Shown in pieces: positions 40,443 to 52,000 of a stretch of 64,000 nucleotides of DNA (position 1 is the first letter of the stretch; every line of letters begins with the position of its first letter). The DNA is from Ignavibacteriales bacterium (GTDB lineage: Bacteria; Bacteroidota; Ignavibacteria; Ignavibacteriales; Melioribacteraceae). The position numbers and the translations under genes were made by a program. The stretch lies in assembly GCA_020635285.1 (NCBI GenBank), contig JACKAB010000008.1, positions 186,001 to 250,000 on the forward strand. Reading direction: 5' to 3'. A model generated the notes under the pieces. That model was not told the DNA's origin. It saw only the letters and a list, made by a program, of their open reading frames with translations, and made no database searches.

Positions 40443-40782
40443 TTATTCGAAACTTTTTATAGCTTCGTCAACAGAATCAAAATTTTCAAAAATTGTAATA
40501 AGTTTAGTAATTACAAGCAAACTGTTAATTTTTTTCAGTCGCTTTGGCTAACTTAAGTGAGCCTCCGCCATTTTTCATTGTTGTAAAACCACTTATTAAC
40601 ATACCTAATCCGGAGCTGTTCATAAATTTCACACTGCCTAAGTCAACAACAACATTTTTTTTGTCTTCATCAATATAGCTATGTAAAAGTTTACTAAACT
40701 CTTCGGCTTCTGGCCCGCCCATTACATTTCCTTTTAACTCTATTATAACTGCTGAGTATTTTTCCGAAGTTTTTATTCTCAT
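40443..40782 (-). CDS. STAS-domain anti-sigma factor antagonist
   Basis: The protein of about 112 residues has the STAS core AVIIELKGNVMGG, VVVDLGSVKFMNSSGLGMLI and GGSLKLAKATEK. The NSSGLG Ser is the usual phosphorylation site of SpoIIAA/RsbV proteins. The long frame ends at 40525, but one base removed from T7 40529-40535 continues it as INSLLVITKLITIFENFDSV to a stop at 40443, the full domain. It is divergent from the sigma factor gene and near a cluster of PP2C phosphatases, which suits a partner-switching role. Confidence 0.87.
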
Positions 40783-41005
40783 TTTTGCTCCAATTTGTTT
40801 ATTAGTAAATTAAATATAAGTAATTTGTAAGTCAAGAAAAGATATCAAAAAGATATATTGAAATTAAATTAACTTTCAAAATCTTAAATTAATTTTCTGG
40901 AAAGGAATTTATATATTTATAAATTATTAATTAAACTTACTGAATAAATATTAAAATATATTTGCTTATTAAATGAACCTTACATCAACTAAGTTCGTCT
41001 AAATT

Positions 41006-41585
41006 TTGAATAACGAAGAAAACATTCCAAATAGCATCACCGATGATGATTTCCCATTAATTGAGAAATTTAAAAATGGTGAAGAAAAAGCCTTTACTGA
41101 GCTTGTGCAAAAACATAAGGATAAAGTTAGGAATTTAGTTTTTTTAACTTTGGGTGATGTTGATTATGTTGATGATATTTCTCAAGATGTATTTATTAAC
41201 GTTTATCATAAAGTTAAAAGTTTTCGCTTTGAATCTAAATTTACAACTTGGCTTTACAGAATAACTGTAAATAAATGCAGAGATTATTTAAGGAAGAAAA
41301 AAGGTACGAAGCATTTTTGTTCCAATTGAAGACTCTGGATTTGAAAAAGTTGGAAAGCATGATGCAGAAAATTTTGATATTCATAAAATTGTACAAGATG
41401 CAATTGAAAGATTACCAGATAAATTAAAAGAACCGCTTGTACTTAGAGATATTGATGGTTTTAGTTATCAAGAAATTGCAGATAAACTTGAGTGTGAAGT
41501 CGGCACAATAAAATCAAGGATATTTAGAGCAAGAGAAAGTTTGAAAATAATTTTAGAACCTTACAAGAATGAAATTGAGTCTTAA
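41006..41585 (+). CDS. ECF-type sigma-70 family RNA polymerase sigma factor, one frameshift
   Basis: Region 2 is clear: AFTELVQKHKDKVRNLVFLT, DDISQDVFINVYHKVKSF and FTTWLYRITVNKCRDYLRKK. Region 4 follows after repair: IVQDAIERLPDKLKEPLVLR and YQEIADKLECEVGTIKSRIF. One A removed from A6 41297-41302 joins them, for about 193 residues. The start is a TTG at 41006; an in-frame stop lies just before it. No transmembrane anti-sigma factor follows; instead a partner-switching operon starts downstream, which suggests that these factors could control it. That link is inferred from position only. Confidence 0.88.
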
Positions 41586-41821
41586 AGGGAGCACTGGTTT
41601 AGAAGAAATAGAAGAAAAAAAAGTAAAATAAAAATTTGTTTTTTTGCTTTTCAGCTATTTGACATAACTGAATCTTAAAATATTTTGAAGAATAGAAAAA
41701 TTATAACCGATTTCTTAATTAATTAAAAAAAACATTATTTCCGGAAAAATTAAATTGCAAATTTAAACTCAACATCTTTGGGAAACAGAAAACTGGAAAA
41801 TGCAGTTTTTTTGTTTCTGTA

Positions 41822-43828
41822 TTGCTATTTATTTTCAAAATAGTTTTTCCGGTTAGTAATAGCCTATTATTGCTTTTAATAAATGAAGTACTTAGTTTTT
41901 TAGGTGTTGTTGCTTGGGTATTGTATGTATCAGAATTTATTAATCCAAAATTAAGCAAACCACTTTCGCTTGTTATAAATACTGGAATTTTAAATGCATT
42001 AATATTTTTTATTGTATCCGTAACCTCTTGGCTTTTTGCACAAACTGAAGGTGTGATTAATTCCGGATTAATTTACGTACTTTTTTCTACTCTGATTGTT
42101 TTTATATTTATTGGGTCATTGGCGTATATTTTTTTCTGCTTATAAAAACTTTGTTTTCATATGCAGAAAAAAGATCCACGTTTGTATTTTAACACACTAA
42201 TTGTCTTCATAATACTAACTTCACTTTCAGCTTCTTTGTTAAATATAAATAAATCTGGGAATGGTATAACTTTTGTTTTGGATGACTCTTATGATTTTAT
42301 TTACAGCACATTTTTAGCTCTAACTGTAAGTTTAATTTTTTTGAATTCATTAAGAGTTGCATGGATTGCATTCTTAAATAAAAAACAAAAAATTTCGCTT
42401 TTAATAATTTCAATAGTTTTAATTGTGTTATCAGCTGTAAATTTTTCTACAACTCAAGCAGAAGATTTTAGCATTGTTAGAAATTTCTCTCCAGCATTAG
42501 AGTATTTTGCAAGTCTGGTTATGACATACGGAATAATTTATTTTACGGTAATATTTTTCACAACTTTATTTCATCTTCCAACCGCCGAAGCAATTGATAG
42601 AAAATCTGAAGAATTAACCAGTTTAAAAGATATTACAAAATTAATGAGTCAAGTTTTTGATTTTGAAGAACTCTCTGAAACAATTACTTCTACGACAATA
42701 AAAGTAAGTAATTCAGATGCAGCATGGATTGCTATAAATAATAATAAGGGGTTTGAAATTCATTCAATCTCCGGTATTGGTTTGGTGGATGCAAATCATA
42801 TTTCTAATTTTTTAATCAGCAATAGTTTACTATCAGAAATTGAAGTTAAAATAACTGATTTACAATTATTTGATGCAAAACATAAACTTGCAAAAAATAT
42901 GAAATCAATTGTTTCTGCACCTCTTTTAATTCAAAATAGAAATAATGGTTATTTATTTGCAGCCAGAAAAACTTCTAGAATATTTGAAGAAGAAGAAAGT
43001 AAATCAGTAAATACATTTGCCGGATTTGCAGCGGTTGCAATTGAAAATGCGAAACTATTTGAGGAATCTATTGAGAAGGAAAGACTTGAAAAAGAGCTGG
43101 ATGTTGCTCGAGATGTTCAATATAAGATTTTGCCTCAGCAAACACCAAAGTATAAAAATTTAGATATTTCGGCTTTATTCATCCCCGCATTTGAAGTTGG
43201 CGGAGATTATTATGATTTTTTCAAAATTGATGAAACCAAATTAGGGGTAGTAATAGCAGATGTTTCAGGTAAGGGCATTGAAGCTGCTTTTGTTATGGCA
43301 GAAGTTAAAGGTGTATTTTCCGCACTTTCTAGAATTTACGATTCGCCAAAAGAAATTATGTTGCAGGCTAACTCTATTTTAGAAAATTGTTTATCTAAAA
43401 AAAGCTTTGTTACAGCAATTTATGGAATAGTTGATACTCAAAAAGGAACTTTTAATTTTGTCCGCGCCGGGCATTCACCTCTGTATTATTATGACGGTGA
43501 TAAAGTTCAAAAATTAATTCCTGAGGGTATTGGATTAGGTCTAGATTATACTGACAAATTTAACGGCAGTATAAAAGAAATGGAAATTAAGCTAAATAAT
43601 AACGATATTATTATGTTGTTTACAGACGGGATTAATGAATCTCAAAACGAGTTTAAAGAAGAATTCGGTTACAGAAGATTAGAAGATGTAGTAAATAAAA
43701 ATTCCATATTATCAGTTGACGAGTTATCAAATCAAATTATGACATCGGTTACCTTGTTTTCAAAAAATAGTTCTCAACATGATGATATAACCTTAGTCTT
43801 ATTAAAGTGGAATTCCCACATAATTTAA
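41822..43828 (+). CDS. Membrane GAF-PP2C (SpoIIE/RsbU-type) phosphatase
   Basis: The 3' part (from ATG 42161) has four membrane helices, a GAF domain (FEELSETITSTTIKVSNSDA onward) and a PP2C phosphatase with VGGDYYDFF, IADVSGKGIEA, RAGHSPLYY, LFTDGINES and DDITLVLLK. Upstream, 41822-42145 encodes four more helices in the same frame, ended by a stop. Two compensating homopolymer indels, at T7 42129-42135 and A6 42167-42172, would join them into one eight-helix protein. Coding signal continues upstream to 41723 (LNCKFKLNIFGKQKTGK) without a start codon, so the true start may lie beyond another indel. All metal-binding aspartates are present. It would dephosphorylate a STAS protein. Confidence 0.8.
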
Positions 43829-43840
43829 GGGAGAAAGTTA

Positions 43841-44194
43841 ATGGCAGATTTTGATGTTAACAAGCACGGAGTTGGTGCTGTAAGCGTTCTAAACGTTAAA
43901 GGGTTTTTGGATGCTCACACTGCTCCTGAGCTTGAAAATGCTTTTAATACGCTTTTGAATGAAAAGCAGTATAAGGTTGTGGTAAACTTCAAAGACCTTC
44001 AATATATAAGCAGCGCCGGCTTGGGCGTGTTTATGGCTTATGTAGAAACTATGCGTGAAAATAATGGAGATATTAAATTCAGTAATCTTAAAGATGATGT
44101 TTATAATATTTTCGACCTTTTAGGCTTTCCATTATTGTATGAATTCTACAAAGACCAAACTGAAGCAATTGAAAAATACAACCAGGCAAAATAA
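43841..44194 (+). CDS. STAS-domain anti-sigma factor antagonist (RsbV/SpoIIAA-like)
   Basis: The 117-residue protein has VSVLNVKGFLDAHTAPELEN and NFKDLQYISSAGLGVFMAYV; the first or second Ser in SSAG is the expected phosphoacceptor. It begins 12 bases after the GAF-PP2C gene and ends two bases before the anti-sigma kinase gene. GGGAGAAAG precedes its ATG. In partner switching, the unphosphorylated form binds the anti-sigma kinase and frees the sigma factor, so phosphatase, antagonist and kinase appear here in a row. Confidence 0.93.
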   Translation: MADFDVNKHGVGAVSVLNVKGFLDAHTAPELENAFNTLLNEKQYKVVVNFKDLQYISSAGLGVFMAYVETMRENNGDIKFSNLKDDVYNIFDLLGFPLLYEFYKDQTEAIEKYNQAK

Positions 44195-44196
44195 GT

Positions 44197-44634
44197 TTGA
44201 ACACACTAAACAAAAATATTAGAAAAAGAATTACAGTTAAAAGTACAACTGATAATTTATCGACCATAAGGGATTTTGTTAAATCTGCTGCAAGAGATGC
44301 CGGATTTGATCAAGATACTTCCAGCAAGATTGTGCTTGCTGCGGATGAGGCTTGTACAAATATCATTAAGCATGCTTATAGATTTTCAACAAAAGGTAAA
44401 ATAGGCATTAATATTTCATATAATAATAAAAAGTTTTCTGTTGCCATTACAGATAACGGTTCACACTTTAATTCATCTTCTATTCCAGAGCCAAACTTAA
44501 AAAAATATTACCAAGAACGAAGAGTTGGCGGATTAGGTATGTTTCTTATGAAGCGACTTATGGATGAAGTAAAATACTCTCAGCCAAACGAAAAGCAAAA
44601 TAAAGTTACGCTTGTCAAATATCTACATAATTAA
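44197..44634 (+). CDS. Anti-sigma regulatory factor, serine kinase (RsbW/SpoIIAB-like)
   Basis: The 145-residue protein is a lone GHKL ATPase domain: AADEACTNIIKHAYRF (N box), AITDNGSHF (G1) and VGGLGMFLMKRLMDEV (G2). It should phosphorylate a STAS antagonist and bind a sigma factor. The start is a TTG at 44197, two bases after the STAS stop, in keeping with coupled translation. The sigma factor gene at 41.0 kb is a candidate partner, although classical RsbW partners are sigma-B-type rather than ECF, so the target is unproven. Confidence 0.92.
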   Translation: MNTLNKNIRKRITVKSTTDNLSTIRDFVKSAARDAGFDQDTSSKIVLAADEACTNIIKHAYRFSTKGKIGINISYNNKKFSVAITDNGSHFNSSSIPEPNLKKYYQERRVGGLGMFLMKRLMDEVKYSQPNEKQNKVTLVKYLHN

Positions 44635-44636
44635 TT

Positions 44637-46307
44637 ATGCAATTATCAGATAATAATATTGCATCTCGCAACCTATCTGCGCTCGTAGATTTTTCTAGTA
44701 ATATAAACTCAAATTTAAATTTAGATTTTGCGCTAAATAATTTGCTTTTAACATGCTTCGGAAAATTACAAACAACTAAAGGAATAATTGCTCTCTTTGA
44801 CAATAATACACTAAAACCAAAGCTGAATAAGGGCTTTGATGGAACCCAAGTAAATAAATTAGAAGAATTATCCAAAGAGAATTTTGAAGCAGAACTTAAT
44901 CTCTTCGCCAAAAAAAATAAAATTGGAATTACAGAAAAAATAATTTCTTCAGATCAATTACTGGGATTTATTCTACTGGGCGAAAAGCTTTCTAAAACGG
45001 AATACAACGCTGAGGATAAGCAATTCCTTTCAACAATTGTGAAGATTGGCAGTACAACAATTAAGAATATTCAAAATTTTGAAAAGTTAAATGACATAAA
45101 TAAACAGCTTGATAGTAAGATTAATCAACTTAATTCTTTATTTGATTTAGGAAAAGAGTTCAGCAGTATTTTGGAGATTGATAGAGTTTCTAAACTATTA
45201 ATATATTCAATAAGTGCTCAAATGCTTGTTTCTAAATATGCAATTATCATTTTTAATGAAAACCATTTTGATATTCTTGAGAGCAAGTTTGATAAACAAA
45301 ATCTTACAGATTTATTGAATAATTGCGATTGTAAAACAATTTTATCTCCCAAAATAATTAGTAAGGAAAGTAATGATTTTATTGAACTTTACGAACTCGG
45401 CGTAAAAGTTATCGTGCCAATGGTAATTAAAGGGAAAACCAAAGGCTCTATTTTATTGGGCAAACGTATTACAAATAGCTCATACTCTCAATCCGATTTA
45501 GAATATTTATCATCTGTAGCAAATTTGGCAATAATTTCAATTGAAAATAGCAGACTATTTAAACAGGCTGTTGAGAAGCAAATTATAGAAAAAGACTTAG
45601 AAATTGCCAGAAGCATTCAGAAAAATTTATTACCGAGAAAATTACCAACGTCTGAAAAGTATGAAATTTCTGCAATTAACAGAACCGCAAAAATGGTTGG
45701 CGGAGATTTTTATGACGTTGTTCAATTAACAAAAACTAAAACACTTATAGCAATTGCAGATGTTTCCGGAAAAGGAATTCAAGCATCTTTGTTAATGGCA
45801 AATTTACAGGCATTTTTAAAATCTATATATAAACAGAACTATAAACTGGAAGAAGCGTCTAATTTTTTAAACGATTTGGTTTCAGAGAATACAACGAACG
45901 GAAGTTTTATTACTTTTTTCTGGGGAGTTTATGATTCTGAAAGTAATGAATTTTCATACGTAAATATGGGACATAATCCGCCGCTTTTAGTAAATGAAAA
46001 AGGGATAACAAAATTAAAGAAAGGCGGAATGATTCTGGGAGTAATGAAAACAATAATTCCATATGCAGGTGAAACAGTTAAGTTACAAAAAGATGATTTA
46101 ATTTTACTTTTTACTGATGGAATCACGGAAGCAATGAACAAAGATAATGATGAATACAGCGATGAAAGATTAGAAAAATTAGTTACTGAAAATTATAAAT
46201 CTGATTCAAAAATAATTTTGGAAAATATTTTAGATGATGTAACTAAGCATACAGCCGGCTCAGTGCAATCGGATGATATTACTTGTTTAGTATTAAAGAT
46301 AAAATAA
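44637..46307 (+). CDS. GAF-domain PP2C (SpoIIE/RsbU-type) phosphatase, soluble
   Basis: The 556-residue protein has two GAF-like regions (about 10-150 and 165-310) without membrane helices, a coiled linker (VEKQIIEKDLEIARSIQKNL) and a C-terminal PP2C domain with VGGDFYDVV, IADVSGKGIQA, NMGHNPPLL, LFTDGITEAMN and SDDITCLVL. It starts two bases after the anti-sigma kinase gene. The GAF regions would bind a small ligand or another protein and gate the phosphatase. The substrate is probably one of the STAS proteins nearby. No frameshift is seen. Confidence 0.92.
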   Translation: MQLSDNNIASRNLSALVDFSSNINSNLNLDFALNNLLLTCFGKLQTTKGIIALFDNNTLKPKLNKGFDGTQVNKLEELSKENFEAELNLFAKKNKIGITEKIISSDQLLGFILLGEKLSKTEYNAEDKQFLSTIVKIGSTTIKNIQNFEKLNDINKQLDSKINQLNSLFDLGKEFSSILEIDRVSKLLIYSISAQMLVSKYAIIIFNENHFDILESKFDKQNLTDLLNNCDCKTILSPKIISKESNDFIELYELGVKVIVPMVIKGKTKGSILLGKRITNSSYSQSDLEYLSSVANLAIISIENSRLFKQAVEKQIIEKDLEIARSIQKNLLPRKLPTSEKYEISAINRTAKMVGGDFYDVVQLTKTKTLIAIADVSGKGIQASLLMANLQAFLKSIYKQNYKLEEASNFLNDLVSENTTNGSFITFFWGVYDSESNEFSYVNMGHNPPLLVNEKGITKLKKGGMILGVMKTIIPYAGETVKLQKDDLILLFTDGITEAMNKDNDEYSDERLEKLVTENYKSDSKIILENILDDVTKHTAGSVQSDDITCLVLKIK

Positions 46308-46310
46308 ATT

Positions 46311-48880
46311 ATGGCAAGCAAATTACTTCAAAAATATAGAAAAAAGCTCATTCTTCCAGTGACTATTATTTTGTTGCTCATTGGATTTATTAATATTTAT
46401 TTTGTATTAAACATTACTCCGAGAACCAACGATGAATGTATTTGGACTCCCGTAAAAGAGAGTAAAGACAGCGTAGAAATTATTTTTACAATGGTAAAAT
46501 TTGAAGGTGTAACTTGGAATGCGGGAATAAGAGACGGGGACCAATTTCTAAAAATAGATGGAAAGAACTTAAGAAGTATTTATCATGCTTCTTATTTAGC
46601 AGACAGAAAAGCTTCGGGCGATTCACTACTTTTTACTGTAGCTCGTGAAGGCAAAATTTTTAATGCAACAGTAAAAGTAAAGAAGCTTATCCAATTTCCG
46701 CAATTGGCTTTTTCCATTCTTGGTATCTTATGGTTAATAGTTGGATTTGTTGTAATATCATCAAAACCTTTCGGACTTCCTCAAATTTTATTCTATAGAA
46801 TTGGGGCATTATTTGTTCTTTACACAATAAGTTCTATTTTTGGTGGTAATCAAATGTTGAATCCGATTTATCAATATCCGCTATTAATTTTACTTGCTGA
46901 TATTCTATGGGTTTTTGGAGGAATCTTTCTTCCTTTCATTATTGTCTATTTTTTTTTGGGTTTTCCCACTTGAAACCAAAATTATTAGTAGAAAATTTAC
47001 ATCTAAAATTTTATTATATACGCCAGCAATTCTATTTATTTTGGCACTATATTTCAAGAATTTATTTTATCTATTATCCTACGTCTCAACATTTACCAGA
47101 TAACAGATTAGCTTCATATTTATTAATTTTTCTTATAAATGCATTAATATTACTTGCCTTGATTATTGGTCTAATTTCTCTATTTAGAAGCTACCTTAAA
47201 TTAAAAGATGTAAAGGAAAGAAGAGCGATATTTGTTGTGTTAATTGGCTATTCTATTGGGTTAGCTTCAATAATATATATCAATACGTTTGCAAGTGTTT
47301 TGGCTGAAAATATTTTTAACCACCCCGAATATTACTTACCAATATTTTTAATAATTTTACTTCCGCTTGCTTTTGGGTATTCTATTTTCAGATATTCGTT
47401 ACTAGATGTAAGCGACGTCTTAAAAAACGCAATTCTTTATGGAACAGCAACAGTTTCAATTGCTGGTGTTTATTTTTTATTAATTTATGTTATTGGCACA
47501 ACAATAAGTGAAGCAATTACTTCAGAATATCAAGCGTTTGTTGCTGCAGGAATATTTATACTTTTTGCACTAATCTTTCAATCAACAAAAGACAAATTTC
47601 AGGCCGTAATTACAAAATCATTTTATCCGGAACAATTTGCTTATCAAAAAGTCTTAATGAAATTTAGCAATGATGTTGCAACAATTGTTGGAATGGATAA
47701 TATTTTAGATTCTGTACAGGAAACCTTTGTTGATTCCCTTAAAGTTGAAAAGTTCGGAATTGCAATTAAAGATTCAAAATCAGATGAATTTATTTTGGTA
47801 AGGGAAGATGGCTTTAAAAATAAAAATTTCTCATTCCCAAATTGTGACAATATTATTACAAAAAAAATTAATGAAAAGTTAGAAGTCAAACATCCAAATG
47901 CATTTGATAAATTTGAATTTGAAGATATTTTCCCTTGTGCCTATAAAGAGTTAGAAGAAGAGGGAGTTTTTACAATTATCCCATTATTCATAAAGCGTAA
48001 AACGGTTGGTTTATTGTTGTTTGGGCTAAAACACTCAGGAGCTCAATTTGCAGGAAAAGATATTGACTTATTAATTGCAGCAGCAAATCAAACAGCGGTT
48101 TCTATTGAAAATGCCAGACTTTATGGAGAGGAAACAAAGAAGATCAAAATTGAGCGCGAGCTAGATGTTGCGCGTAAAATACAAGAGGGTTTATTACCGG
48201 TTTCCATGCCTAAAATTAATAATCTAGATATAGCCGGAACCATGATACCAGCAATGCAAGTTGGTGGAGATTATTTTGATTTAATTAAAGTAAGCGATAC
48301 CCAATTATTTGTTATAGTAGGCGATGTATCAGGTAAAGGACTTTCAGCATCATTTTATATGTCAAAGCTGCAAACAATGGTTCAGCTATTCTGTAATGAC
48401 TCTAAATCGCCAAAAGAAGTTCTTGTTGAGCTTAATAAAAGAATATTTGGAAATATTGATAAGCAATGGTTTATAACCTTAACAATTTCATTTATTGATA
48501 TTGGAAAACGTAAAATTAAAATATGTAGAGCCGGTCATACACCAACAATAAAAGTTACTGATGGTGTAGTTCAATATATTAAACCAAGTGGAATGGGGGT
48601 TGGGTTAGAAAATGGAAGTTTATTTACTGAGCATTTAGAAGAATTGGAAATGAATATTGCCCCGCGTGATATTTTTATTTTTTCTTCTGATGGCATAAAT
48701 GAGGCAATGAACTTTAAAAATGAACAATATGGATATGAAAAAATGATTTCTATAATCAAGGAAAAATCAAATCAAAGCTCAAATGAAATATTGAATTGCT
48801 CAATAAAAGGTTTAGAAAAGTTTAGAGGCGATATAGAACCAAATGATGATATTACTTTGGTTGTAGTAAAAGTTTTATAA
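46311..48880 (+). CDS. PDZ-membrane-GAF-PP2C phosphatase, two frameshifts
   Basis: An N-terminal helix (LPVTIILLLIGFINIYFVL) is followed by a PDZ-type domain outside the membrane (VTWNAGIRDGDQFLKIDGKN, LLFTVAREG), then about nine membrane helices, a GAF domain (around FSNDVATIVGMDNILDSVQ) and a PP2C domain with VGGDYFDLI, VGDVSGKGLSA, RAGHTPTIK, FSSDGINEAMN and DDITLVVV. Two indels split it: T9 at 46949-46957 and TTT at 47092-47094. The repaired length is about 856 residues. It starts three bases after the soluble phosphatase gene and ends the operon. A PDZ region facing the periplasm suggests that envelope signals reach the phosphatase; this is inference. Confidence 0.87.
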
Positions 48881-48976
48881 ATAGTTGATAGGGTGAAATC
48901 TAAAACTTAGTTTTTTAAGTATATATGCAGTCATAATATTAAACCAAAATCTTTTCCATAAAACAAAAAAAAAAAA

Positions 48977-49001
48977 GGCAGCCATTTTGGCTGCCTTTTT
49001 T
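48977..49001. terminator. Bidirectional terminator
   Basis: GGCAGCC (48977-48983) pairs with GGCTGCC (48989-48995) around a five-base loop; A-rich and T-rich tracts flank the two sides. It lies 97 bases after the phosphatase gene and 19 bases after the secDF end, so it can stop transcripts from both sides. Confidence 0.85.
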
Positions 49002-49019
49002 GTTGAAATAATCTGAATA

Positions 49020-52000
49020 TTAAAACTGTATCTTTTTTCCGGATCTTTTTGCAAACTCTAAAACAAATGCGCTTGCTACAAATATAGAAGAATAAGTACC
49101 AATAATAATACCGAAGAATAAAGTAAATGCAAATCCTCTCAGAACTTCACCGCCAAAGAATAATAAAACAGTAACAGTCATTAAAGTAGTTAAACTTGTT
49201 ATAATTGTTCTTCTCATAGTTTTATTAATTGCTTTATTCATCACTTCTTCAATGTTGGCAGTTTTGTGAATTTTAATATCTTCACGAATTCTATCAAACA
49301 CAACTACCGTATCGTTAATTGAATAACCAACTAAAGTTAGAAATGCAGCAACAACACTTACAGATATCTCTAAATTTAATCCGGGGATTAAACCATATAA
49401 AATAGAGAATACCCCAAGTGTAATTAGCACATCATGGAAAAGAGCAGTTACAGCACCAATTGCAAAACCAAATTTAAATCTGAATCCGAGATAAATGAGT
49501 ATAACTAATAAAGATAATGCAATAGCAATCAAAGCATCAATCTTTAATTCTTTACCAACTTTTGGTCCCACTTTTTCTTCTTTGAGAACTCTAAAGGGAT
49601 TATCTGCGTGTTCAACTATTAAGTTTTCTTTTATCCAATCTGCAATTGTTAAATTCACAATCATTCTTCTATTATCTGGTTCTGCAGAAACTTTTGTGGT
49701 TTGGAATCCATTTGCAAAAAGTTTTTCAGTTAACATATTTGTTTCTTCAGCAGAAGGGAACTCGTACGTAATTGAACTTAAGGTTGTATCAACTATTGTT
49801 TTTTGAATGTTTGGAGCATTTTTTTCAATTGCTTTTTCTAACGTAGAAATTATATTAGGAATAACCTCTCTTGGTATATCTTGAAGTTCTGTTCTTACTA
49901 GGATCCCAGAAGCATCGCCAAAAGTTTTAACTTCAACATTTCCTAATCCTATTGAACTTAGGTCTTTTCTGACGGAACTAATATCAATAGGTTCATCAAA
50001 CTGAACAACAATTTCAGATCCACCTTTAAAGTCTATGCCTAGTTCTAAACCTCTTGCTACCAAGCTAATAATTCCGATAACCAACAAAATACCAGAAATA
50101 ACATATGCGATTTTTCGATTTCCAAGAAAATTAAAATTAAGTTTATCAAAAACTCTTGATCTGCTGCCAATATCAACTTTATATCCCTTAGCAATCATAA
50201 ACTCGAACATAAGTTTAGTTATAACTAAAGCACTAAATAAACTTGCCAAGATTCCTATCATTAAAGTTAATGCGAAACCTTGAATTGGTCCGCTGCCAAA
50301 TTGATAAAGGATAACGGCAGTAAAAAATGATGTAATGTTTGAATCGAAAATTGCTGAATAAGAATTTGCGAAACCGCCTTCTACAGCGGCTTTAACTGTT
50401 TTACCGGTTTCAAGTTCTTCTCTAATTCGCTCAAAGATAAGTACATTAGCATCAACCGCCATACCAATTGTAAGAATAATACCAGCAATACCAGGCAAAG
50501 TTAAAGTTGCATTAAATGCAGCAAGAATTCCCATTATAAAAAGCATTGTAAACAATAAAGCTAAATCAGCAAATGACCCTGCTTTTCTATAATAAACAAG
50601 CATAAACATAGCTACAATAAGAAAACCGATTAAAGTGGAGTTAAACCCTTGACTAATAGAATCTTGACCCAAAGAAGGACCAACAGTTCTTTCTTCAATG
50701 ATATCCACAGGTGCAGGTAATGCACCAGCCTTAAGTACTATTTCAAGTAATTTGGCTTCTTCTAGATTAGCACTTCCTGTAATTTGTGAATTGCCTGATG
50801 GAATTTTACCAATTATGTTTGGAGCAGAATAAACATAGCCATCCAAAACAATTGCACATCTTTTATTTATATTAGAACCAGTAATTCTTGCCCATTCTCT
50901 AGATCCATCTGCATTCATTTGCATGTTTACAACAGGTTCAGTTGTCTGAGGACTAATATTAGCCTGTGCATCAACAATAACTCCACCTGTTAATTCCGGT
51001 TGCTTGTTTACTAAGTATAATCTGTAAAATTTCACACCGTCTTGAACTATATCAGGTTTAGCAGAATAAAGAAATTCAACGTTATCTGGAATTACTTTTT
51101 TAACTTCAGGTCGATTTAAGAAATTATTAAGTACGTCCTTGTTTTTTTCTTCAACTACGGCGTCAGCACTGTTTTGGGAAAGTAGTTTTGCAATAGCAAA
51201 AAAAGGATGTTTCTTTGCTGCTTCTTCTGCAGATAATTCACCATCCGAAAGAAGAGAATCTTTTTCCGTAATAGTTGAGGAATCTTTTGAAGATCCAGCT
51301 AAAACTTCATCAATTTTATTCATAATTGGAAAAGCAAATTCCGCATCTTTAACCAATTTGAATTCAAGCATTGCTCTACCTTGCAACAGATTTTTAGCTT
51401 CTTCTTTTTTGGCAACGCCAGGTAACTCAACAATAATTCTTCTTGCACCTTGTTTCTGAATTGAAGGTTCTGAAACTCCGTATTGATCAATTCTATTTCT
51501 AATAATTTCAATTGCACGTGTAACCGCATCTGATTCTTGCTCTTTAAGATCCTTAATAATATCGGAATCTTCTTGCCTTATTGATCCAAAATACCTGCTA
51601 AGTCTGATGTTGCTTTCAGCAAGTTTGCCGGATAGGATTGAAACCACATCTTGATCGGACGTTTTGCTGATTTTTACAGTTTCCTTTAAAATATTTTGAA
51701 ATTGTAAATCAGGATCTTTTGCTAAACGCTCAAGTAACTTAGCAGTATTCACTTCCATAACAAGGTACATTCCACCTTGAAGATCAAGCCCAAGTTTTAT
51801 TCTTTTTTCTCGAGCCTTTTTTATTGATGGATCAGCAACTCTAATACTATCTTCTTTAAATTCAATGATAGATTCGATTTGTTTATCCGTTAAATTTTTG
51901 TTTGAAGTTTTAATACTGTCTTTTAGACTTGTGACTATTTTAGATATGTTTTTATTATTGTTGTAATCTTGATAAGTAGGGAAAAGCAAGTAAACACTGA

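Noticed and set aside
40783..41005. Promoter TATATTTG at 40957-40964 for the sigma factor gene
   Set aside because: The -7-like element is present, but no TTTG lies at the right distance upstream, so it is too weak to list.
51139..51459. Plus-strand open frame of 106 codons inside secDF
   Set aside because: It is antisense to a coding region with clear SecD motifs and has low-complexity composition.
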